In this document: positions 48,376-58,057 of the stretch, piece after piece
How positions within the stretch are numbered: the stretch's first letter is position 1
Layout: each line of letters starts with the position of its first letter
Origin: Ornithodoros turicata
Lineage: Eukaryota > Arthropoda > Arachnida > Ixodida > Argasidae
Direction of reading: 5' to 3'
Length of the DNA: 64,000 nt
Assembly: GCF_037126465.1 (NCBI RefSeq)
Contig: NC_088204.1
Coordinates: 65,533,807 to 65,597,806 of the forward strand
Notes under the pieces: generated by a model
The model's database searches: none
Told to the model about the DNA's origin: nothing
The model's input: only the letters and a program-made list of their open reading frames with translations
Program-made: the position numbers and the translations under genes

Positions 48376-48969
48376 AATATACAATATTGACACAGCATTC
48401 CGGAGGGCAACCAAGGAAGCGCGAGCTTCGGATCCACTGATCGTCGATTTCAGGCAACCGTGTCGCGAGCATTACATACCGAGTCGTATATTTCGTAAAA
48501 TTTGCCAGAATTCAAGAGGGCACTGACACGAGATTTTCCTTTCTTTTCTTGCAGCAGTATTAAAACTAGGATACAATTTATGTTGATAATTAAAAGAGAT
48601 AAAAAGTAACCTAATGGCAGTCGCTTACAACCGGTTATCAAATAATCAAGAATCGCAATCAATTAGTAAATGGTCAGCTCTCCTCCCTCATTCGTTATTC
48701 CCTCTCGCTCAGATATTCACAAAAATTCGCGAGAAATCCAGGTTCGTAGAAACGCGGTTCCTATAAGTCCGTTCCGTTGGCGTGCAATACGCAGCCTCTA
48801 AGATCGGAAGCCCTAAGAGGTCCCTGGTTCCTTTTTTCGTTAAAGTGGTACTGCGGACTAAATCTCGTGTCTTCAGAATCCCACCAAAGTTATGTTACTG
48901 AAATCTTCTTGTCTCACTTTACATTCCTGCAAAATATTTTGCCTCTACGTGACGCGAAAGCTAGAGAAA

Positions 48970-49320
48970 ATTAATTTTTATTTTTGAGAACTGTGACGTC
49001 ATGTTGGCTCCTACGGAGCGCCCGGCTCTCATCTGACAACGTTGTTGCCCTTCGCGTCTTCCGGTTGGCTCACTTTTTGCACTCCGTTAGCGGAGCCCCA
49101 CGTGATATATCATCCGCCCTCTCCGACCTTCGAGAAAACACTAAGGAGGGAGAAGGCATCTCTCCCATTTTCCCCTCTGTCGATCAGCGTCACGTGACCC
49201 CTCCACCACGTCAACCTCCCCGGTTGCCGGCGTCCTTGCTTGGAGACGAGTGCCCTCTCCAGAACATGACATCATTTGTTGGCTTATAATTACGTCACCC
49301 GCTCCCCGCGTCATCGAAAC
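48970..49320. other. GC-richer segment with CRE/E-box-like sites
   Basis: TGACGTCA (48991), CACGTGAT (49098) and TCACGTGAC (49190) sites lie close together. No transcript is evident; it could be a repeat-borne promoter. Confidence 0.2.
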
Positions 49321-49365
49321 TTGTGGAGGCTCAGCAGATCTTCAAAAATTGACACAAAGGCACAG

Positions 49366-49460
49366 CCACTGATCTCTATGTATAAAGGCTGGATCGCGCA
49401 TGGGAGAGGGGCTCGTGGGGGAGAGGCGTGCCTTCGGGCCGCCATGTTGGTGGGCCCTAA
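49366..49460 (+). promoter_or_regulatory. Dispersed TATA + YY1-like start module, copy 1
   Basis: It begins CACTGATCTCTATGTATAAA, continues GGCTGGATCGCG and ends GGCCGCCATGTTGG. It contains a TATA-like TATAAAGG and, about 60 bp on, a YY1-like GCCGCCATnTT. A short ORF (MLVGPKVLCVPIENNG...) and a GTGAGT donor follow. Confidence 0.45.
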
Positions 49461-50783
49461 AGTGCTGTGTGTGCCCATAGAAAACAATGGGAGGCAACAG
49501 AGATTGTGAGTATTTATTGCGCTGCTAACATTGATCGTTGTTTGTCATCACACAATTTTGTAAGGTGCCAGTATACTGATGTATCCTAACAGTGTTTCAC
49601 AGGTGTCCTGCCGTTCGATTCTTAATTACGTTATGTTTTGCATTCCGAAACTAGACCGTCACTGCAGTGCAGCGCTGGGGATTGTACTACAGTACGTTTC
49701 CCAGCCAATATTTCAATAAGAAACGACTAGAGGTTAACAACAACCATGTATATAATATCCCGTACTGCATTTTGGACAAAAATTGTTCCATAAAGAACGG
49801 TCCGGGAAAAGTTATACTCGCATGGCAGAAAGAGATCGTTCTGTAGAATCACAGCCGTTGTTTTAGCCGTGTATGCGTTTAGTATGATTTATATCAAGCA
49901 TCGCCTTAGAAAGAGTCTTTTAGTAAATGACAGCGGTGCTTTGCCTCGCAAATATGGACACACTGAAGCAGCCCAAATAATTACTTCAAATCACAGATCA
50001 CACTCGTTAGGACAGTTAATCAGGTTGTGATGTAAGCTTAATCATTTAAGTTACTTAGAAAGTGGTAACACCTCCTTGAGACACAGGACTTATCTCTTTT
50101 TGAAGTACAGCCCTTCTATGTTTGTTTGCTTCTTCCTTTATTTGTTCTGATTATTCGCAGGCGCGGTTGTGCCAAACTGAATGTCCTTCTCCAGCACTCA
50201 CATGCTTTTGTTGAATACAACTGCAGCTTGAGAAAAGCTGCGTGGGGACGGGGTCCTGCTATCCAGTGCTGACTTTGTCATGCTTGTTATGTGGAGCATG
50301 TTCCAAAAAATGCAGCTCCACGTATGGTCTTCAAATTGCAACAGGACTATTTGGAGCTTGAAACATTTGTGATTTTCTCATTTTGGCCCTCGTGTACACA
50401 GTCTGTGAAACGCAAACAAAAAAAGTCTAACACGATATGCTTTTGTAATGAAGATCACTGATGATGAGTAAAGAGATTATACGAGTTCAAGTTTATTCAA
50501 TATTTTATATCATTCATTATATTATTCAACATTTTATGTCATGTTTATACAACATCAAGTTTATTCAAGTTCAAGATTTATTTCTTGCACTTATGCGTTT
50601 CAGGATACAGTGAACGTGCAGGGAGGTCGCAAAAGACTACATTTATTGTTTTGTGACCTTGCTACAATGGCAATATATATTTTAGGAATGACAATGGTCA
50701 GGTACGCTCTCTAAATTTGTAGCACTCAATTTTAGGTTGGAATGAGCAATGAATAGCAACTTCCCTCCTGATATTTTCTCATA

Positions 50784-50969
50784 CAGTCAAGCTCCTTTAC
50801 AACGAAACTCAGGGACAGCAAAAAAAAAAAATCGCAGTAAAGGTATTTTCGTTAAAAAGAATGTCCATTATTGGACCTATAGGCTCCAGCGGGACCACAA
50901 AAAAAAAAAAAAAAATTGCAGTAGTTGTATTTTCGTTAAAAAGGTGTTCGCTATAAAGGAGTTTGACTG
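50784..50969. mobile_element. pogo/Tigger-like MITE
   Basis: CAGTCAAGCTCCTTTACAAC and GCTATAAAGGAGTTTGACTG are the ends, flanked by TA (50782-50783, 50970-50971). Two internal copies of GTATTTTCGTTAAAAAG lie within 186 bp. Confidence 0.75.
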
Positions 50970-51305
50970 TATATGCTAAATTTTAAATTTAGTGTGATCG
51001 AATATGTGATAATATAATAATATATAAGAATATAATATGTGATAAATGAATGTGATCAACAGTAGATGTAAACAACATGAGTAGCCAGACAAGTGCATTC
51101 TCAATAAATAATTTTCTTCTTATAGCGTATATGTGCATGCCTATTAACTGAAACAATTATCAGAGTTCCCTGACAAGTTTTAATTTCTGAGAGTGTACTG
51201 TAGAGGCTGCTTAGATCTACAACAGTCCATACAAGGTATTATATATACGTCGAAAAGGGGAAAAATGAAACAATGTCAAGGAGCCCACGAAGAGGGAATC
51301 ACACA

Positions 51306-51674
51306 CGTAACATGAAAAACGGTTAGGAGCAACTAATATTTATTCGAACAAGAACTTTCGTGCAAGAGACTGCACTTCTTCAGGTTACACAACTAAGTGC
51401 GACACGAGTATATATACCAAGTAAACAGATACAATAAAACAGGTTTCCAGAACTAAGTAAACACAAAACAACCAGACAGTAATACAATGCATCACGTGAG
51501 CAACCGTCACATAAGAATCAAGAAAGAGAAGGTGTACGGGTAAATGAGACATTCGGAGAATTGGGGTTCAAAAGAGTTCAAAAGTAGTTGTGTAACCTGA
51601 AGAAGTGCAGTCTCTTGCACGAAAGTTCTTGTTCGAATAAATATTAGTTGCTCCTAACCGTTTTTCATGTTACG
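51306..51674. mobile_element. Foldback element with about 88-bp arms
   Basis: CGTAACATGAAAAACGGTTA... is repeated inverted as ...TAACCGTTTTTCATGTTACG. The arms include GCACTTCTTCAGGTTACACA. It lies just downstream of the minus-strand candidate exons. Confidence 0.8.
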
Positions 51675-51752
51675 AAGGTATCATATACTGTGAATGCCTT
51701 TAAAAATCCCATGTGACACATATGCCTTTACTTTCTGGAGGTGCTGTGGTAG

Positions 51753-51822
51753 TCAAAGTTTGTGGGCATTACGCAGGTTCTGCACCCATTTCTTGAGTAT
51801 GTCGAGGCAGCTGTGAAGTAAC
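51753..51822 (-). CDS. Candidate terminal exon with amphipathic helix
   Basis: The acceptor is CACCATCAATGCAG, entering in phase 2. It encodes LLHSCLDILKKWVQNLRNAH, KL and TGA. The heptad-like pattern looks coding, but no upstream exon of the right phase is established. Confidence 0.35.
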
Positions 51823-52072
51823 CTGCATTGATGGTGATTATTTCAATTTTTATGGTGCATCGACAACAAAGGAAATAATACATCAGAAGATTGGTTTGGG
51901 TGCAACCAGTTAAAAATGAATATGTTGTTTAATAAATGCGTTGGACAAATGTTAAAACATCAGTTTAAAACATGGTTTACAATCCCTGTATCTTTTAAAA
52001 ATTAAAAAGATTAAAAACTATTCTAAAAAGAATATGGGAAACTCTTCTAAAAAGAATTATAATCTCTAATTA

Positions 52073-52189
52073 TTATATTGCTGGGTGAAGGAGCCTAAAG
52101 TGTAAGGTGTGTTTCTGATGTGAACATGTAAGAAAATATGCAAAACTGAGAGAGGCTAAACACAGTGTGTGCACTGAGGTTGTTCCTTC
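52073..52189 (-). CDS. Candidate terminal exon following 52466-52231
   Basis: The acceptor is TTTCTACTTTACAG and the exon joins in phase 0. It encodes EGTTSVHTLCLASLSFAYFL and 18 more residues to TAA. The preceding intron would be only 41 nt, which is short, so this may be read-through noise. Confidence 0.35.
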   Translation of the reverse strand, partial: EGTTSVHTLCLASLSFAYFLTCSHQKHTLHFRLLHPAI

Positions 52190-52230
52190 CTGTAAAGTAG
52201 AAACCAGTGAATGAGGAATGTGATACTTAC

Positions 52231-52466
52231 CTGTACACCCAGCCGTATCACTCTGCACAGATTATTCACTGGGTAGCCCTCATGACGAAACCTGTATTGA
52301 GAGACCACTTTTGCCTTAAAAACTGCTACAAATAGCACGACAGCGCTACAAATTATTACTATCGTAACAAGCTGACGATACAGCTCAGACACAAAGGCGT
52401 TATTCAAATCGCGCCACACCACCGTTACGTAGGATTCTTTGTCACAAATCAAACCAAGGCACGAAA
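52231..52466 (-). CDS. Candidate exon with a membrane-spanning or strongly hydrophobic helix
   Basis: The exon lies between acceptor-like TTGGTATAG and donor CAG|GTAAGTATC, entering in phase 1 and leaving in phase 0. It encodes CDKESYVTVVWRDLNNAF, SELYRQLVTIVIICSAVVLF and ends YPVNNLCRVIRLGVQ. The hydrophobic run LVTIVIICSAVVLFVAVF could be a membrane helix. Phase fits exon C of the helical-repeat gene 5.5 kb upstream, but not the nearer candidate first exon at 52926. It could also be a separate gene. Unrecognised. Confidence 0.5.
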
Positions 52467-52858
52467 CTATACCAATACATGAAAAAAGGTGACAATCGTG
52501 GTCTCATTATGACGTAATACCGAACTTGTGCGTGAGGGTAATTCAAAGAAATGAATGTGGCACTTGCTTCCGCAGGGAACACCGTGTACCATGTTAGATG
52601 TATGCAAAAAAGCGCTCGAGTGCTCGCACATATATTGATGACAACACTACCTGTGTAGTGTAACATGTTCTCTCAAGCATGTTATGCACTCAAACTGTAT
52701 TTGCCGCCGGGTAAGATGCAAGTGTGCTCGATTGAACGTCGGAAGAGCGATCAAGCAACCTGCATCCAGTGCTCGTTTTGGGCAAAAAAACACTTCATAA
52801 TGGTCAACTAAATATACAGAATGGACGTCTATTTATTCCTCGATAAAGAGTGACTCAC

Positions 52859-52926
52859 CTATATAAATTTAGGCCCTGTAACCTTGCCAGTACGGTGGTA
52901 CGACCGTAATTGCAAGAAGTTGCCAT
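52859..52926 (-). CDS. Candidate first exon of an unidentified gene
   Basis: An ATG in the context CGATCATGGC opens MATSCNYGRTTVLARLQGLN then LY, and the exon ends AG before GTGAGTCAC. The Arg-containing, acid-free start could be a mitochondrial presequence (inference). It sits about 30 bp downstream of one copy of the TATA/YY1-like module (53029-52952), which supports a real transcription start. The next exon was not found; joining straight to 52466 gives SFVPWFDL and then a stop. Confidence 0.45.
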
Positions 52927-52951
52927 GATCGCTGCGGCGACTGTTGTGGGT

Positions 52952-53029
52952 ACAGTAAGATGGCGGCCGGTTTCTTCACGCTCGCGCTCCCTATCCGCGA
53001 TCCAGCCTTTTACAATCGAGATCAGTGGG
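52952..53029 (-). promoter_or_regulatory. Dispersed start module, copy 2
   Basis: On the minus strand it reads CACTGATCTCGATTGTAAAA then GGCTGGATCGCGGATAGGGA and ends GGCCGCCATCTTACTG. The TATA-like part is altered to TGTAAAAGG. It precedes the candidate ATG exon at 52926. Confidence 0.45.
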
Positions 53030-53778
53030 CACAGCGTTCGTAAATAGGATTGAAACTTCGCGTACAGAATCCTTGAGGCACCTTCTTTTCATGGACTACA
53101 TAAAATAAACGTTGTTTTCCCGAGTCTGGAGTGGCACTTTAAGTTATCTGCGTAATATTGACCCACGGGCTTCGGAGGCTCAGTGCAACACTTCTCCACA
53201 GATGGCATTAGCAATCTATCTGATTCATAAATACTTCAAACAGAGTTGGAGACCCACAACAGCAAGGAACACCCCGCCCTCACCCTACGCTTTCTTGACG
53301 TATTCGCCTGTATAACGATACTCTGTGCACTGCGGAACTTAACGCATATCTACAAAGACAGAGTGTCAACAGTTTAGGAATGTCCGTTATGTTCTTGCAG
53401 AACGGGAAGAATATATCACCACAATTCTTCCACCGCCCTCTCTGTGACCCTCTTCACGCCAGTCACCATATCAATCGCTACGCAAATTTTCACTCATACT
53501 CACTCTCGCAGCAACCCTGGCAGCAAGGGCTGGGCTGGAAGTGTCCCTTTGGCAGACGGCGTCGACGACCGTTGGAATCGCCCCCTCAACGGCAGGGTTG
53601 ACGTGGGGTCCTTGGAATACCTAGGACATGGCCGAATAAGAACCCTATCACACGGACGCATGGCGAATTCTACTATGGCCGATCCGCGGAGCGGTTGGCG
53701 TCGTTCGCTGGCCGTTTCAGATCAATTCGCTCCACGACGGAGCGCTCCTTCTTGCTCCGCCGAGAAACCTGGAATTCG

Positions 53779-53829
53779 GCCGGGACACCATGCAAGAAGG
53801 GAATAGTTCCTTCTTGCATGGTGTCCGGG
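53779..53829. repeat. Short hairpin
   Basis: GCCGGGACACCATGCAAGAA and its inverted partner are separated by a 4-nt loop; arms are 24 bp with one or two mismatches. Stem-loop function is unknown. Confidence 0.7.
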
Positions 53830-54134
53830 CCATCATTTCCGCGTTTTGCGAGGCAAAGCAACAGTGTTGGGTACAGAGTATCGCATTCCTTTTGCGCGCC
53901 GCAGCCACCGTTCGGTGTCGGCGATTGGGACGATCGTGTCACGTGATTTCTCCTTCCAAGAACTGGCCGTCCATGTTGAGTCACCTGCATGCAAGACTGA
54001 TTTCCTGCTTTGCGAGCTGGCTCGATTACGCGTTGTTCCCCACTGGAGAAGGGGGAGATTGGCATCCCATTGCTAGGCGACGCAGCCGCGCCTAACTCAA
54101 GATGGCGGGCTCGCTCGCCCGCGTGGCTCAGTGT

Positions 54135-54545
54135 TCCTATTTAGTGACTCTAGTTGGGGACTAGCTATTCGCTGAGTTTGCCGGATGTACGCATCGACCA
54201 CAAAGCTCTTAGTTGGAAGCGACACCACCTATATAAGTTGGACTCGAGCAACTCGAGAGTGGCGAAAGTGCCGGGGTGTGGCTCTCGTGACATAATTCCC
54301 ATGGCAGCAGTGACACCTGTTCTAAAATTCGAGGATTCAACACTAGAGGTGCCGGAGGGTCGACTCCCAGCGACTCTCCTCTCAATCGATGCGGGTCGTT
54401 GGAGTCGATGATGTACGATGACTCTCGTACGCCATCACTCCGACTCGCGGGTAGCGCGAGCTGAATAAACGGACACTACTTGTCTGCTTAATGCCTCCTC
54501 TCACTCTTTCGCCACGTGGATGTCGCGATGTTGTCTGCTTCAGCC
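54135..54545 (+). mobile_element. Second LTR- or promoter-like segment
   Basis: CTATATAAGTTGG at 54230 and AATAAACGG at 54462 lie 230 bp apart, in LTR-like order. No flanking duplication is seen. Confidence 0.25.
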
Positions 54546-54601
54546 AATCAACGCAGACGATTGCCAACACACGATTTTTGTGGCTATTTTGCGGGACCAT
54601 A

Positions 54602-54849
54602 CACTCTTAAAAATGGACTTCACCGCATAGCACGCTCCTAGCCAACCATCATCTCGAATGATAACATTATCTGCCCTGATTTGTTGAAAACGGGAGGCGT
54701 ACGCCTTTTTTGTGACAATTATGAACCGCATAAGTGTCACAAAAAGGCGTACGCCTCCCGTTTTCAACAAATCAGGAGAGGCAACGATATCATTCTAGAT
54801 GATGGTTGGCTAGTAGCGTGCTATGCGGTGAAGTTCATTTTTAAGAGTG
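54602..54849. mobile_element. TA-flanked palindromic MITE, same superfamily
   Basis: CACTCTTAAAAATGGACTTC and GAAGTTCATTTTTAAGAGTG are the ends, flanked by TA. Most of its 248 bp fold back on themselves around 54725; two AAAAGGCGTACGCCTCCCG cores face each other. Confidence 0.75.
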
Positions 54850-55641
54850 TAGCTACGGCTCCTGAAAGTACGTCGTGATTGGTGGAAAGTTAATGGCTAC
54901 CACCCACCACGTCGTTCACGCTATCAGGTTTTGTTTACTCGAGGGCAACTGTTTTCCGCTGGTAGATTTCGATTGGGTCTCTCCGTGCCGAATTCTCGTT
55001 AGCAGATTTGAGCGCTCGTTTCAGAGCGACCAGTAGAATTCGCCATTAGACACGCAGACGTACCAATAGCATGACGCGCAAGGTCACTTCGTCCGCGACC
55101 TGCGAGTCTGACAGACGACATTCTACAGCCAGTCCAAGCCAAGGGTATGCCGGAAATTCGTTGGCTGAAAGAAAGAAGCCAAGCAGAGGGTTATTCAGAC
55201 CGCGGTTGAAGACATGTCATGATTGAATCCAAATGTTGGTTCACATTGCTGCGTTTACGCTTGCGCTTACATGTTACGTGCGCTCGCAGCAGTTCTTTGC
55301 CAACTTGCCATGGAAGCGGAGAGACGCTCCCAGTGGTTTATCCACAATCCCAAGCACGGAGGGGTGTTGGAAAAAATTGGGGGGACATTGGAAAAAAATT
55401 GGGGGTGGGGGTCATTATTACAGTTACGTCATCATAAGCTGTATACAGCTTAAGATATCATTACCGACGTGTGTCTAAAGCTGCATTCACAAGGGCACCC
55501 CCTGTAGGGTGTACACTGGTGAAAAAGTGGTGAAAAAGTTAGGGGAGTGTCATTGAACATTTGGGGGTGTCTGGATAAATCACTGGACGCTCCCCACAAG
55601 GCCACCTCGCCGACGCATCGCAAGCGCTTGAGCCAACTTAA

Positions 55642-56320
55642 TGGGCACTAAAATGCAAAAACAAGTTCACTTCAAATTACGTTACACGCTATGTTAATTT
55701 CGTACGTGTTATCATAATTCTAAACTTTGATTCCGTTACGGAGCTACAATCGAAATTATACCGGACTCTTTCTTGCTTCGGCGCTAAGCAGTGAACGTCG
55801 TTTCAGCTCGTGCATCGGTGTTTTTAGTCCATGCTGCGCGTGCACGCGCGTGCCATGCCATGGAGCAGTCCCGGCGAAAAACATAGTGCGCGTTGAGAAC
55901 CGGACTGACGTCGCTTTCCGAAGGACGTGAAGATAAATGTTGTTGTCAGTAAATGTTGCGTTCGCGAGAACTGTTGTGAGCTGCAATTCAGTGAACCGGT
56001 ATTGAAAAGAAAGAAAGAAAAAGAGAAATGAAAATGGCAGCAGTGCGTATCATGCCGCTCAAATACGGAAGACTACGATCGGACCCCTTCCAAATTCACA
56101 CGCCCACGATAGGTATGCGCGCGCTTCTCCCGCTGTCTCATTGGATGCCACCAATCTTTGCCTCCTGGGGATACCATTCGTTGCCGCCAAAGACGGCTCT
56201 GTTCTCATTGCGTTTTTCTTCTAAACGGTAGCGTTGTGTGAACTATTTTTGTTTGAATTGTACCAACTGAAACGCGGACTTTCATTTGAGAGCAAGTTGT
56301 CCTTGCATTTTAGTGCCCCT
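55642..56320. mobile_element. TTAA-flanked MITE, same family, copy 2
   Basis: The 679-bp element is flanked by TTAA (55638-55641, 56321-56324). It is similar to copy 1 throughout, but has only one GCCACCAATCTTTGCC unit and one extra 20-30 bp purine-rich patch near 56005. Confidence 0.75.
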
Positions 56321-56559
56321 TTAAACTTTGTCGACGCAAAGAACGCGAGCGAAATTCATCTGCCCAGTGGAACCCGAGAAATGCGCGCATGCGCGCCGCT
56401 AGAGGTGCGCTGCTTCGAGCAGAGAAGCGGAGAAAGAATTCATTGGAGGAATGCAATGGCCATAACTGTGAACGAGGCGACTTGTACGAAAGCGTGAGCC
56501 CGTTCTGTGAGGAAATGCGGGTAAACACAAACCGCTGGCATGCAAGCGTTAAACGCAAC

Positions 56560-57104
56560 AATGTGAACCAGTCTAGATCTGTCGGCGGCACGAATACAAG
56601 GACAGGGACGGACACAACTTTAGCCGAAACTTTCAACCTGATTTATTGCACCAAGATACAAAACCTCAGTTTCAACCGACCCACTTAGTGCTAAACCAGT
56701 CAAAAGGGTTCACACTGCTGAGTTTACGGTTGCGCTTCTGCTTACGGCAAATCGTCGCCATGGCAACAAAGCCTCACTCCCCGCAAACGCAGTACGTAAG
56801 CGGAATGGAGGGAGTAGAACCAACATCAACTTTCTCGACGCTTGCACCGCAAATCAAGTGCCCAATAGGAGGAGAGGATATAGCGCGTGCCACTGTGTGC
56901 GGCACATGAGAACTGCGTCGGTTCCCCTTTCTCCCTAGGGGGTGCGTTGTGTACGGCGCTCGTTCATTGGAGGAACGCAACGCTACAACGCAATGATGTG
57001 AATGGGGACTCTGGGAACGGCAACGTGAACCCGTTCCGCGATGAAAAGCGCGTAAACGCAAGCTTTCGACGCAAGCGTAAATCGCGCGGCAGTGTGAACC
57101 GGTC
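56560..57104. mobile_element. MITE cluster with GTGTGAACC ends
   Basis: Repeated inverted segments (AATGTGAACCAGTCT, GGGTTCACACTGCTGAGTTTACG, AGTGTGAACCGGTC) abut the TTAA at 57105. A related piece lies at 55230-55300. Boundaries between copies are not certain. Confidence 0.4.
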
Positions 57105-57108
57105 TTAA

Positions 57109-57419
57109 GCCTGGTCCGCGCTATTGCGTTTCAATGCGTCTGTCAGTGTTGCGTCCGTCTGCGAACCGATGCAAGCCCCCTTCGAAAGCGACGGACGCGT
57201 AGGTTCGCCGAGTTCAATTTTTGGATGGAGCGACGCAAGAAATGCAGGTTGTTGCCCCGGTAACTGTGCCGCTGCGCGCTCTTATCTTCTTTTACTTGAC
57301 TCCATGTAGTCGGCTGTAAGCTGTTTCTCGTAAAGCAGCGTCGCAAAAGTGCGGATGAGTCCGTCCATCAGAAACGCTGACGGACGGACGTATTGAAACG
57401 CAATAGTGCGGCTCAGGCT
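57109..57419. mobile_element. TTAA-flanked MITE, second family
   Basis: GCCTGGTCCGCGCTATTGCG at the left and CGCAATAGTGCGGCTCAGGC at the right form inverted ends flanked by TTAA. The interior is rich in GCGTC/GACGC. It has no ORF. Confidence 0.6.
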
Positions 57420-57972
57420 TTAACTCGCCTCCAACATTGCGGCATAATATAAAGTTTTAGAATAGGGTGCGAGAGAATAGGGAGCCCAAAATGCCCACAG
57501 TCACTGTGTAAAGCGTGGCCTTCCCTTTGGTGACGTCACTGTCAGGTGTCACGTCAATGTCCGGTTTTTGTTCCGCCAAATAGTCAGATGATCCGTTCGC
57601 GACAAAACGTCCCCGTTGCGTTTTACGACACCACAAAACAGCCTTCAACACCTTTGTCCAGGTCCAGCACCTTACGACGTCAACCAAGGTGCGGTCGCTC
57701 ACGCTTACGGAAAAAACAAAACGGGATGTGTGCACGCCGTTTATTTCTCTCCCCACAAGATGAAATTTTGTATGTGTCATATTCACGTAACTTAAATTCG
57801 AATAAAAGTCTAATCTCAAAGTCAGTGGGAGGGGCAGACTGTTCTTTTAAAGTCGGTTATGCACAGCAACTCTCTCTCTCTCTCTTTTTTTACCTCACAG
57901 GAAAAATGTGAATTACGCAACTGGCACGTTTTCAGGTGCACTCCCGTACACTAGGTGGAACGCAGTGCTTAC

Positions 57973-58057
57973 CCAGTTCATTTTCGTCTGAAGCAGTAAA
58001 AAATTCGAACAATGTCTCTAGACACTCCACTGCTGCTTCTTCCAATAGCGTGTTCTT
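57973..58057 (-). CDS. Unidentified helical-repeat gene, exon C
   Basis: It has 28 codons plus 1 nt, KNTLLEEAAVECLETLFEFF then TASDENEL, between TTATATTTCAG and GTAAGC. It enters in phase 0 and leaves in phase 1. Confidence 0.7.

Noticed and set aside
57457..57911. Overlapping 120-codon frames on both strands
   Set aside because: No splice partners in phase with exon C and no conserved pattern.
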